A stretch of 15,959 bases of DNA from CAYNLY01 sp964398225 (GTDB lineage Bacteria; Pseudomonadota; Zetaproteobacteria; Mariprofundales; Mariprofundaceae), in NCBI GenBank assembly GCA_964398225.1, contig CAYNLY010000034.1, forward strand, positions 1 through 15,959. Direction: 5' to 3'. How positions within the stretch are numbered: the stretch's first letter is position 1; each line of letters starts with the position of its first letter. Position numbers and translations under genes: made by a program. Positions 1-7,196 of this stretch are shown here, in pieces. Below the pieces are notes generated by a model, which saw only the letters and a program-made list of their open reading frames with translations, did not search any database and was not told the origin of the DNA.

Positions 1-1272
1 TCCGCGCTCTGGCCGTTCTCGACGCTCGGCTGGCCGGACCGGACCGAGGAGCTTGCCCGCTTCTATCCCACCGACGTGCTGGTCACGGGCTTCGACATCA
101 TCTTCTTCTGGGTTGCGCGGATGATCATGATGGGCCTGAAGTTCGCGGGCGACGTTCCGTTCCGCGACGTCTACATCCATGCCCTGATTCGCGACGCGCA
201 GGGCCAGAAGATGTCGAAGTCCAAGGGCAACGTGATCGATCCGGTCGAGATGATCGAATCCTTCGGCGCGGACGCGCTGCGGTTTACGCTCGCGCACATG
301 GCCACGCCGGGCCGCGACGTGAAGCTGGATGTCAAGCGGATCGAGGCGAACCGGAACTTCATGAACAAGATCTGGAACGCGGCGCGGTTCGTGCTGATGA
401 ACCGGGGCGAGGCGAAGCCCGACGAAACGATCCGGCCGGAACTCGATCTGAACCGCTGGATTCTCGCCGAGCTCGATGCGGTTGCGCGCGAGATCGACCA
501 GGCGCTGACCGAATACCGCTTCAACGAGGCGGCCGCGGCCCTCTACGCGTTCATCTGGGGCACCTACTGCGACTGGTACGTCGAGGCGGCCAAGGTGTAT
601 CTGCAGGGCGAGGACGCGCGGGCGCGCGAGGAGACGCGGGTGACGATGCTGACCGCGATGTCGGGGCTGTTGCGCCTGCTGCATCCGTTCTGCCCGTTCA
701 TTTCCGAGGCGCTCTGGCAGCTTCTGCACGGGCCTGAGGTGCGGCTGGTCACCGACCGCTGGCACGAGCCGCGGGGCGATCACGATGGGGGATCGGTCGA
801 GCGGATGCGCCGCGTCATCGAGATTGTCGGCGCGCTGCGTTCGATCCGGGGCGAGATGAACATCCCTCCAGGCAGGCGCATCGCCGCCGCGATCGCCGCG
901 GACGAACATGTACGAGAGGAGCTTGCGCCGCTTGCCGGGCTGATCGAGACGCTGGCCCGGCTCGAACGCCTCGACTGGCCGGGGCCCGATGCTGAGCCTG
1001 AGGGCGCCGCGGTGGCGCCGCTGGGCTTTGCGCGCGTGCTCGTGCCGCTTGCCGGACTCGTCGATGTCGAAGCGGAGCTAGCCCGGCTCAACAAGAACCT
1101 CGACCGGCTCGGCAAGGAGGCGGCCCGGGCCGAGGGCAAGCTCGCCAATCCGAAGTTCCGCGAAAACGCGCCCGCCGAGATCGTCGCGAAGGTCGAGGCG
1201 GAGCTTGATCAGCTGAGGCGGAAGATCGCCGAGATCGAGGCGGCGATCGAGCGTCTGAAGGCCGTGGCCTGA
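1..1272 (+). CDS. valS: Valyl-tRNA synthetase, C-terminal part (5' end outside window)
   Basis: The reading frame is open from base 1, so the gene is cut by the window edge; 423 residues of the C-terminal part remain, less than half of a typical ValRS of about 900-950 residues. The enzyme is a cytoplasmic class I aminoacyl-tRNA synthetase that charges tRNA-Val. The second catalytic signature KMSKS lies at 208-222, preceded by the family-typical FFWVARMIMMG stretch. The HIGH motif and the editing domain would be upstream, outside the window. After the catalytic core comes the helical anticodon-binding domain (about 430-780). The last 65 or so residues (about 1065-1265) are rich in Glu, Lys, Arg, Leu and Ala in heptad-like order, matching the C-terminal coiled coil of ValRS. 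The stop TGA is followed after 58 bases by ribD. Identification is firm. Confidence 0.97.
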   Translation, partial: SALWPFSTLGWPDRTEELARFYPTDVLVTGFDIIFFWVARMIMMGLKFAGDVPFRDVYIHALIRDAQGQKMSKSKGNVIDPVEMIESFGADALRFTLAHMATPGRDVKLDVKRIEANRNFMNKIWNAARFVLMNRGEAKPDETIRPELDLNRWILAELDAVAREIDQALTEYRFNEAAAALYAFIWGTYCDWYVEAAKVYLQGEDARAREETRVTMLTAMSGLLRLLHPFCPFISEALWQLLHGPEVRLVTDRWHEPRGDHDGGSVERMRRVIEIVGALRSIRGEMNIPPGRRIAAAIAADEHVREELAPLAGLIETLARLERLDWPGPDAEPEGAAVAPLGFARVLVPLAGLVDVEAELARLNKNLDRLGKEAARAEGKLANPKFRENAPAEIVAKVEAELDQLRRKIAEIEAAIERLKAVA

Positions 1273-1282
1273 AGCGCCTTGA

Positions 1283-1328
1283 TTTCTCCGCGGTTCGCTG
1301 CCAAGTTCAGGCAGACCCAGCGGAGGAA
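1283..1328 (+). promoter_or_regulatory. Leader hairpin that pairs with the ribD ribosome-binding site
   Basis: In the valS-ribD gap, bases 1283-1291 (TTTCTCCGC) can pair with 1320-1328 (GCGGAGGAA), nine pairs including one G-U. Inside this, CTGCC at 1298-1302 can pair with GGCAG at 1310-1314 around a 7-base loop. The 3' strand of the outer stem is the ribD Shine-Dalgarno sequence (GGAGGA, 1322-1327). The structure is read from the sequence; a role in translational control is inference. No T-run follows, so it is not an intrinsic terminator, and it lacks the conserved FMN riboswitch elements. Confidence 0.45.
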
Positions 1329-1330
1329 GC

Positions 1331-2434
1331 GTGACGGATCCGGATCAGGAACGACAGTCGCGGCTTGATCGCGCGTTCATGAAGCGCGCGCTTCAGCTTG
1401 CGCGCCGGGGCATCGGGAGCACGCACCCGAACCCCCGGGTCGGGGCGGTCGTGGTCAATCACGGCGTGATCGTCGGCGAAGGCTGGCACCGCCGGGCGGG
1501 CGAGCCGCATGCGGAGGCGCTGGCGATTGAGGCCGCCGGACACCGGGCGCGCGGCGGCACGCTGTACGTCACGCTCGAACCCTGCGCGGCCTGGGGGCGC
1601 ACGCCCCCCTGCACCGATGCGATCCTGCATGCGGGCATCCGGCGCGTCGTCTATGCCTCAACCGATCCGAACCCGAAGATGGCCGGAGGCGCCAGGGTGC
1701 TTGCGGCCTACGGGGTCGAGGTCGAAGGCGGCGTGCTGGCGGACGAGGCGGACCGGCTGAACATCCCGTTTTTCCACTACGTGCGCACCGGAAGGCCCTA
1801 TGTGGTCGCGAAGGCTGCGGTCAGTCTGGACGGGCGGCTTGCGACCGCCACGGGCGAATCCCAGTGGATCACGGGACCCGAGGCGCGGAAGCATGCGCAC
1901 CGGCTGCGCGCCGAGGTCGATGCGATTCTGATCGGCGCCGGGACGCTTGCCCGGGACAATCCGAGCCTGACCGTGCGCGAGGCGCGGCTGAAGGGCGATC
2001 CGCCGATGCGCGTCGTGCTCTGTTTCGAGACGCCGCCGTTCATGCCCGAGGCGAACATCCTCTCGGACGATGCCCCGACGCGCTTCTACGTCCGCTCGGT
2101 CAACGAGCACACCGGTCGCTGGCGGCGGGCCGGCGTCGAGGTGGGCCGCGCGACCAGCCTGATCCAGGTGCTCCGGCATCTGGCCGACAGCGGTTGCCTG
2201 CATCTGCTTGTCGAGGGGGGCGGCCAGCTGCACACGGCCTTTTTCGAGGCCCGCCTTGCCGACGAACTCGTGCTCTATCAGGCGCCGATGCTGATCGGCG
2301 GTCGCGACGCCGTGCCCCTGTGGGGGGGGAGCGGCGCGGTGCGGCTTGCGGATGCGGTGCGGCTTGAGGACGTCCAGCGGCGGCGCATGGGCCGCGATCA
2401 GATGATCCGCGGCCGGCTCGTCTACCCCGGCTGA
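1331..2434 (+). CDS. ribD: Bifunctional riboflavin biosynthesis deaminase/reductase RibD
   Basis: RibD carries out two consecutive cytosolic steps of riboflavin synthesis: deamination of the pyrimidine ring of the GTP cyclohydrolase II product, then NADPH-dependent reduction of the ribose side chain. The 367-residue length is normal. The N-terminal cytidine-deaminase-like domain (about 10-150) shows the zinc site His60-Ala-Glu62, with Cys85 in LEPC and Cys94 in GRTPPC. The C-terminal reductase domain (about 155-365) has the family stretches KAAVSLDGRLA, a DAILIGAGT segment and VEGGGQLHTAFF. The start is GTG at 1331, four bases after GGAGGA (1322-1327), which is locked in a possible hairpin. 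It lies between valS and comEC rather than in a rib operon with nrdR, ribE or ribH. comEC begins one base after its stop, so the two are probably co-translated. Confidence 0.96.
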   Translation: MTDPDQERQSRLDRAFMKRALQLARRGIGSTHPNPRVGAVVVNHGVIVGEGWHRRAGEPHAEALAIEAAGHRARGGTLYVTLEPCAAWGRTPPCTDAILHAGIRRVVYASTDPNPKMAGGARVLAAYGVEVEGGVLADEADRLNIPFFHYVRTGRPYVVAKAAVSLDGRLATATGESQWITGPEARKHAHRLRAEVDAILIGAGTLARDNPSLTVREARLKGDPPMRVVLCFETPPFMPEANILSDDAPTRFYVRSVNEHTGRWRRAGVEVGRATSLIQVLRHLADSGCLHLLVEGGGQLHTAFFEARLADELVLYQAPMLIGGRDAVPLWGGSGAVRLADAVRLEDVQRRRMGRDQMIRGRLVYPG

Positions 2435-2435
2435 G

Positions 2436-4835
2436 ATGCCGCCGCTCGCGCACCGCTGGGATGCGCGGGCCGCACCGCTCCTGCTTCCCGCGGCCGTGTT
2501 CACGCTCGGCCTGGTGCTTGCCCGCACCGAGCTCGTCCCGCCCGTGCCCGCCGCGCTTCTCGGCGCCGGAGCTGCGGCGTTCCTTCTGCTTGCCCGCAGG
2601 CGGGGGCTGGCGCTCGCGCTGGCGCTCGGCGCGGCGCTGGGCCTTGCCGACCTGATGCTCGATGCCCGCGCGGCATGTGCGCCGGATGCATGGGAAGGCA
2701 TGCTCCGCTTCCAGGCCCGTGTGCTCGATGTCGAGTCGCGACCGAACGGTGCGATGCTGATGCTGGAGGATGCCCGAAAATCCAATGGTGAGCGGATTGC
2801 CGGCCGTCTGCGTCTGTATGGCCGGCATCTTCCGGCGGCGGTCGTGCCCGGTGCCGGTGTTGAGGTTGTGGCCCGGCTCAGCCGTCCGGAGGCCGACCGC
2901 AATCCGGGCGCGTTCGATTATCCCTCATGGTGCTTCGACCGGCGCATCGCGCGCACCGGATCGGTCCGGAACATTCGCGTGATCGCAGCGGCCGAACCCT
3001 CGGCGATCGAGCGGGCCCGGGCACGCGTTCGGGCGGCGATCGACCGGGCCGAGCCCCGGGTAAAGGGCGTGCTCGAGGCGCTCGTGCTGGGCCGGCAGGG
3101 GATGATCGACCGGGAGGTGCGCGCGGCGTTTGCCGCGGGCGGCGCTTCGCATCTGCTGGCGATCTCCGGGCTGCATTTCGGCATGGTCGCGGGCTTCGGC
3201 TTTCTGCTTGCCTGGATCGTGCTCACGGCAAGGCTCGCGTGGATCGTCGCGCTTCCGGTCCGCCGGCTTGCGCTTGCGGCGGGGCTGATGCTGGCTGCGG
3301 GCTACGGAACTCTGGCCGGATGGCCGCTTCCGGCCATGCGCTCGGGCGCCATGCTGGCCGCGGGCGTTATCGCCTGGTGGTGCCGGGCGCGCATCCATCC
3401 GATGCAGACGCTGGCGATCGCGGCGCTCATGGTCCTCGTGTGTGATCCCTCGGCCGTCGCCTCCCTGTCGCTGTGGCTGTCCTTTGCCGCCACCGCCGCC
3501 CTGCTGGTCTGGGCGGGCAGGCCGCGCACGGCCGCTTCTCCGTCGCGCCGGATCTGGGCGGCGCTGAAGGGTCTGCTTGCGGTGTCCTCTGTGGCCTTTC
3601 TCGCCACGCTGCCCTGGGTGGCCGCCAGCTTCGGACGCCTGCCGCTGTATGCGGTGCCGGCGAACGCGCTGCTCGTGCCGCTGTACGGGTTCTGGGTGCT
3701 GCCGGCGGCGCTTGCGGGCGCGGTGCTGGCCATCCTTGGCCTGGATTCTCTCGCCGGTGCAGCCATGCACGCCGCGGGCGCGGGCGTACGCGCGGGGCTT
3801 GTGCTGCTGGAGTCGATGCGGAGCTGGCCTATGGGCGATCTGCACGTCGTGAAGCTGCCGTTCGTTGCGCATCTGGCATTCGGGGCGCTGCTTGCGTGCG
3901 TGGGACTCTTCTGGCTGCGCGGAAGGACGCGGCCCGCGCTGCTTGCGCTCGGCATCGCCTTGTCCGCGTATGCGGGTCTGCTGCTGCACGAGCGCAGGCC
4001 CGCCGCACCCCTCTGGGCGGTCTGGGATGTCGGGCAGGGCGCGGCCTCGATGCTCGCGTTGCCGGACGGAACGGTGATCGCGGTCGATGCGCCGGGGCGC
4101 AGAACCCAGAGGTTCACGGGCGGCAACCGGGCCGCCGAGGCGATGCGGGCTGTGGGTCTGCTCCATGCCGATGTGGTCGTCGTCAGCCATGCCCAGTCCG
4201 ACCACATGGGCGGTGTCGCCGACCTGATCGAGGGACTGAACCGGGTCGGCGCGCTGCTGCTGCCCGATGTTCCGGCGATGCGCCGTCATCCCGGGCTTTC
4301 CCGTTTGCGGAAGCTGGCCCTCCGGCGCGGCGCGCGCATCCTCTGGACCGCGGCCGGACAGCGCTTCCGATGGGGTGGGGTGCGCGCACGGGTGCTCTGG
4401 CCGCCCCGTGGGCTTTCGGGGGGAGACCCCAACGCGACTTCGCTCGTGCTCTCCGTCCGGCTGCCCGACGGACGAGGCCTGCTCTGGCCCGGGGACATCG
4501 AGCGGGGCACCGAGCGGAAGCTTGCTCCCCGGATCGAGCCCGTGCAGGCGATGCTGGCGCCGCATCACGGCTCCCGCACCTCGAGCTCGGAGGCGTTGCT
4601 TGTCCGCGCAAGGCCGGCGCTCGTCGTGATCCAGCGCGGGCGGCGGAATCGCTACGGGTTCCCGCATCCCGAGGTACTCGCGCGCTATCAAAAGCACGGC
4701 GCGCGGGTATTGGATACCGCGGACGGCGCCGTGCTCGTGCGCTGGGAAAAGGACGGGATGAAGCTGCGCCGGGGTACCCCGCCGGTTTCGCCTCGAAGGG
4801 CGGCCGCATTGCAGTGGTGGGAGGCGCACCTATAA
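2436..4835 (+). CDS. comEC: ComEC/Rec2 family DNA-uptake channel with C-terminal metallo-beta-lactamase-fold domain
   Basis: ComEC forms the inner-membrane channel that carries single-stranded DNA into the cytoplasm during natural transformation. The 799 residues have the full family layout: N-terminal membrane segments and a DUF4131/OB-like domain (about 1-190), the multi-helix competence domain (about 210-520, with ASHLLAISGLHFGM, a family hallmark), and a metallo-beta-lactamase-fold domain (about 528-790). The latter starts with VWDVGQGAASML and contains SHAQSDHMGG (His585, Asp589, His590), LLWPGDIE and APHHGSRTSSS (His710, His711). The usual HxDxDH or HxHxDH motif reads HAQSDH, with Gln587 at the second metal-ligand position. 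The ATG is one base after the ribD stop with no strong Shine-Dalgarno, so it is probably translationally coupled. Its TAA stop is unusual here and lies inside a TATAAT box. Whether it works in transformation cannot be told from the sequence. Confidence 0.93.
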   Translation: MPPLAHRWDARAAPLLLPAAVFTLGLVLARTELVPPVPAALLGAGAAAFLLLARRRGLALALALGAALGLADLMLDARAACAPDAWEGMLRFQARVLDVESRPNGAMLMLEDARKSNGERIAGRLRLYGRHLPAAVVPGAGVEVVARLSRPEADRNPGAFDYPSWCFDRRIARTGSVRNIRVIAAAEPSAIERARARVRAAIDRAEPRVKGVLEALVLGRQGMIDREVRAAFAAGGASHLLAISGLHFGMVAGFGFLLAWIVLTARLAWIVALPVRRLALAAGLMLAAGYGTLAGWPLPAMRSGAMLAAGVIAWWCRARIHPMQTLAIAALMVLVCDPSAVASLSLWLSFAATAALLVWAGRPRTAASPSRRIWAALKGLLAVSSVAFLATLPWVAASFGRLPLYAVPANALLVPLYGFWVLPAALAGAVLAILGLDSLAGAAMHAAGAGVRAGLVLLESMRSWPMGDLHVVKLPFVAHLAFGALLACVGLFWLRGRTRPALLALGIALSAYAGLLLHERRPAAPLWAVWDVGQGAASMLALPDGTVIAVDAPGRRTQRFTGGNRAAEAMRAVGLLHADVVVVSHAQSDHMGGVADLIEGLNRVGALLLPDVPAMRRHPGLSRLRKLALRRGARILWTAAGQRFRWGGVRARVLWPPRGLSGGDPNATSLVLSVRLPDGRGLLWPGDIERGTERKLAPRIEPVQAMLAPHHGSRTSSSEALLVRARPALVVIQRGRRNRYGFPHPEVLARYQKHGARVLDTADGAVLVRWEKDGMKLRRGTPPVSPRRAAALQWWEAHL

Positions 4836-4836
4836 T
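4809..4836 (+). promoter_or_regulatory. Probable sigma-70 promoter for exbB-exbD-lysC
   Basis: A perfect TATAAT at 4831-4836 follows TTGCAG (4809-4814, 3 of 6 to the consensus) with a 16-base spacer. Such an AT-only hexamer is rare in this GC-rich DNA. It overlaps the comEC stop codon (TAA 4833-4835). Transcription would start near 4843, leaving a leader of about 40 bases before the exbB GTG. Confidence 0.6.
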
Positions 4837-4881
4837 GCCGGCCAGGCCCGCGGCCGGCACGGGCCCGGACAGGAGGCGCAT

Positions 4882-5490
4882 GTGATCGAGTTCATTCAGC
4901 AGGGCGGCACGGTGATGTACGTGCTTCTGTGCGCTTCCGTCCTTGCCCTGACGATCATCTTCGAGCGCGGCTGGAGTCTGCGCCGATCGGCCGTGATTCC
5001 GGCCGCCGAGATCGAGGCGATCGAGCGCGCGGTGCGCGCGGGCGACGTCGAGGCGGCGATGAACGTCTGCCGCACGAACAACACCCCGATGAGCCGGATT
5101 CTCTGGGTCGCGCTCGCCAACCGGGGCGTCAAGCGCGCGGTGCTCAAGGAAATCGTCGAGGAGGTCGGCCGCCAGGAGGTCGCGCATCTCGAACGCTACA
5201 TTGGCGTGCTCGGCGTGATCGCCTCGATTTCGCCGCTTCTGGGCCTGCTCGGCACGGTGATCGGCATGATCGAGGTCTTCCAGCAGATCTCGCTCGTGGG
5301 CGTGGGCAAGGCGGACGTACTTGCGGGCGGCATTTCCAAGGCGCTGAACACGACCGCGGCGGGGCTTACGGTCGCGATTCCGGCGATGGTCGCCTACCGC
5401 TACTTCGAGTCCCGTGTGGACCGTTTTGTCATCGAGATCGAGCAGCACGCGCTGCGCTTCGTCGAGCTTCTGAAGGGCGAGCGCGAATGA
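4882..5490 (+). CDS. exbB: MotA/TolQ/ExbB family proton channel protein
   Basis: ExbB forms the inner-membrane pentamer that, with ExbD, uses the proton gradient to power a periplasm-spanning partner such as TonB. The 202 residues contain three predicted membrane segments (about 10-27, 107-135 and 157-175). The second and third carry the family stretches SPLLGLLGTVIGMI and KALNTTAAGLTVAIPAM. The cytoplasmic loop between TM1 and TM2 holds EAIERAVRAGDVEAAMNVC. The start is GTG at 4882, preceded by AGGAGG (4871-4876) with a 5-base gap; an ATG at 4880 is followed at once by TGA and is excluded. It overlaps exbD by ATGA. Its place right after comEC matches the exbB2-type gene that sits before msbA/lpxK in many gammaproteobacteria. 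TolQ is less likely because no tolA or tolB is near. Confidence 0.92.
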   Translation: MIEFIQQGGTVMYVLLCASVLALTIIFERGWSLRRSAVIPAAEIEAIERAVRAGDVEAAMNVCRTNNTPMSRILWVALANRGVKRAVLKEIVEEVGRQEVAHLERYIGVLGVIASISPLLGLLGTVIGMIEVFQQISLVGVGKADVLAGGISKALNTTAAGLTVAIPAMVAYRYFESRVDRFVIEIEQHALRFVELLKGERE

Positions 5491-5897
5491 GGCTGCGCTC
5501 GCGCACGCGCACCGACTACCTCGTGGACATCACGCCGCTCGTGGACGTGGTGTTTCTGATGCTGATCTTCTTCATGGTGTCCACGACCTTCAACGTGGCT
5601 TCGAGCCTCAAGCTCGAGCTTCCGACCAGCCACGCGACGGCCCAACAGGCCGAGCCGAAGCAGCTGACGATCAGCATCGATGCCGCCGGCCGACTGTTCG
5701 TGCAGGACGAGCCGGTGACGGACGACGAGCTGCGCGCCCGCGTGCTGAACGTCACCCACGGCGATCCGAACATGCGCGTCGTGCTCCGCGCCGATGCCGA
5801 CGCGCGCCATCGCAGGGTCGTGTTCGTGCTCGATACGCTGCGCGATCTCGGCATGGGCAAGGTTGGCATTGCGACCGTGACCCCCAGGGAGGAATGA
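5487..5897 (+). CDS. exbD: Biopolymer transport protein ExbD/TolR family
   Basis: ExbD is the single-span partner that sits inside the ExbB pentamer and carries the proton-relaying aspartate. The 136 residues have a short cytoplasmic N-terminus, one membrane helix (about 17-34, ITPLVDVVFLMLIFFMV) with the critical Asp20 at its start, and a periplasmic domain (about 55-136). The ATG at 5487 overlaps the exbB stop as ATGA, fixing the start and implying coupled synthesis at a set ratio. Its own TGA overlaps a potential lysC ATG. In the usual gammaproteobacterial locus exbD is followed by msbA and lpxK; here lysC takes that place and no tonB is seen, so the partner that is energised is unknown. 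Confidence 0.92.
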   Translation: MRLRSRTRTDYLVDITPLVDVVFLMLIFFMVSTTFNVASSLKLELPTSHATAQQAEPKQLTISIDAAGRLFVQDEPVTDDELRARVLNVTHGDPNMRVVLRADADARHRRVVFVLDTLRDLGMGKVGIATVTPREE

Positions 5898-5899
5898 GC

Positions 5900-7129
5900 G
5901 TGGCGAGAATCGTGCAGAAGTTCGGCGGCACGAGCGTGGGAAGCCTCGAGCGCATCCGGAAGACCGCGGACATCGTGCAGATGGAGCTCGAGCGCGGCAA
6001 CGAGGTCGCGGTCGTCGTGTCGGCGATGAGCGGCGAGACGAACCGCCTGATCGAGATGGCGCACGAGATGGCGCCCGATCCGAACCGCCGCGAGCTGGAC
6101 GCGCTCGTGGCCACCGGCGAGCAGGTCTCGGCCGCGCTTCTGGCCATCGAGCTCAACCGGCGCGGCATCCGCGGCTATTCGTACAACGGCGCGCAGGCGG
6201 GCTTCCGCACCGACAGCGCGCATGCCCGCGCCCGAATCCGCAAGGTCGAGGCCGAGCACCTGATCCGGCACATGCAGGCCGGCGAGGTGCCGGTCGTCAC
6301 CGGCTTTCAGGGCGTGGACGAGGCCGGAAACATCACGACGCTGGGCCGGGGCGGATCGGATACCTCGGCGGTTGCGCTTGCGATCGCGGTGCGCGTCGAC
6401 GTCTGCGACATCTACACCGATGTCGACGGTATCTACACGACCGATCCGCGCATCGTGCCCCGGGCGCGCAAGCTCGATCGGATCAGCTACGAGGAGATGC
6501 TGGAGCTCGCAAGTCTCGGCGCGAAGGTGCTCCAGACCCGGAGCGTGGAGCTGGCGATGCGCTACGGGATGCCGATCCACCTGCGCTCGAGCTTCGATCT
6601 CGTACCCGGAACCCTGGTGACGAAAGAGGATGAAACAATGGAACGAGCGGCGATTTCAGGGGTGGCCTACAACCGCGATGAGGCCAAGATCACGATCCGC
6701 GGGATTCCCGATCACCCCGGCATTGCGGCCACGGTCTTCGGGCCGGTCGCCGAGGCCGGCATCAATGTGGACGTGATCGTGCAGAACGTCAGCGAGCAGG
6801 GGCTCACCGACATCACGTTCACGGTGCCGCGCGGCGATTTCCGCCAGACGATGGAGATCATGAAGGGGCTGTGCGGAAAGCTCGGGGCCAAGGACGTGAT
6901 CGGGGACGACCGCGTGGCCAAGGTCAGCATCGTCGGCGTGGGCATGCGCTCGCATGCGGGCGTGGCGCAGAAGATGTTCGAAACCCTGGCCGGCGAGGGC
7001 GTGAACATCCAGATGATCACGACCAGCGAGATCAAGATCACGGTCGTGATCGAGGAAAAGTATGTGGAGCTCGCGGTGCGCGCGCTGCACGCGGCCTTCG
7101 GCCTCGACGCGGAGCAAAGGGAGGGCTGA
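5900..7129 (+). CDS. lysC: Aspartate kinase with C-terminal ACT domains
   Basis: LysC phosphorylates L-aspartate with ATP, the first committed step towards lysine, threonine, methionine and diaminopimelate, and is feedback-controlled by lysine and/or threonine. The catalytic kinase domain (about 1-240) begins with the KFGGTS signature (Lys7-Ser12) and has TLGRGGSDTSA. The C-terminal half holds two ACT domains (about 262-330 and 340-405). I prefer GTG at 5900 as start: GGAGG (5888-5892) is 7 bases upstream, while the in-frame ATG at 5894 is only 1 base from it, and the resulting N-terminus (ARIVQKFGG) fits the family. Starting at 5894 adds two residues. A second strong start inside the gene at 6638 could yield a separate 163-residue beta subunit. 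It is followed by csrA, as in Pseudomonas-type genomes. Confidence 0.96.
   Translation: MARIVQKFGGTSVGSLERIRKTADIVQMELERGNEVAVVVSAMSGETNRLIEMAHEMAPDPNRRELDALVATGEQVSAALLAIELNRRGIRGYSYNGAQAGFRTDSAHARARIRKVEAEHLIRHMQAGEVPVVTGFQGVDEAGNITTLGRGGSDTSAVALAIAVRVDVCDIYTDVDGIYTTDPRIVPRARKLDRISYEEMLELASLGAKVLQTRSVELAMRYGMPIHLRSSFDLVPGTLVTKEDETMERAAISGVAYNRDEAKITIRGIPDHPGIAATVFGPVAEAGINVDVIVQNVSEQGLTDITFTVPRGDFRQTMEIMKGLCGKLGAKDVIGDDRVAKVSIVGVGMRSHAGVAQKMFETLAGEGVNIQMITTSEIKITVVIEEKYVELAVRALHAAFGLDAEQREG
6623..6640 (+). promoter_or_regulatory. Internal ribosome-binding site and ATG for a possible LysC beta subunit
   Basis: Inside lysC, AAAGAGGA (6623-6630) is followed after 7 bases by an in-frame ATG (6638-6640). 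Translation from here gives 163 residues covering just the two ACT domains. The stretch 6619-6655 uses A-rich codons (AAA, GAT, GAA, ACA) unlike the GC-rich codons around it, as expected if the site is selected for initiation. Alpha2-beta2 aspartate kinases made this way are known from Bacillus subtilis and Corynebacterium glutamicum. Confidence 0.6.
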
Positions 7130-7145
7130 TTTTCCGGCCCGAAAC

Positions 7146-7174
7146 TTGCACATCTCCCGAAAGCGGTCTACACA
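7146..7174 (+). promoter_or_regulatory. Weak candidate promoter for csrA
   Basis: TTGCAC (7146-7151) and TACACA (7169-7174) are 17 bases apart in the short lysC-csrA gap. The -10 matches only 3 of 6 consensus bases, so csrA may also be read through from lysC. A start from this site would fall around 7181, just before the csrA ribosome-binding site. Confidence 0.25.
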
Positions 7175-7179
7175 GGGCT

Positions 7180-7190
7180 TTCAAGGAGGT
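7180..7190 (+). promoter_or_regulatory. csrA ribosome-binding site overlapping a CsrA-like recognition sequence
   Basis: AAGGAGGT (7183-7190) is a full match to the 16S rRNA anti-Shine-Dalgarno and ends 6 bases before the csrA ATG. The surrounding TTTCAAGGAGGT (7179-7190) matches 9 of 12 positions of the CsrA SELEX consensus RUACARGGAUGU with the GGA core intact, as expected for feedback repression of csrA translation. Autoregulation is known in E. coli; here it is inferred. Confidence 0.5.
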
Positions 7191-7196
7191 GGCAAG

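Noticed and set aside
1273..1330. FMN riboswitch before ribD
   Set aside because: The gap is only 58 bases and lacks the conserved RFN sequence blocks; an FMN aptamer is over 100 bases long.
2925..4829. A 634-residue minus-strand frame opposite comEC, and similar ones opposite the CBS/kinase genes (7789-9450, plus) and pyrG (13961-15532, minus)
   Set aside because: Same antisense effect; compositions are low-complexity and no motif, ribosome-binding site or conserved start supports them.
4837..4865. Terminator after comEC formed by GC palindromes
   Set aside because: Stems are strong but no T-run follows, they are followed by the exbB ribosome-binding site, and they lie at or after the predicted transcription start.
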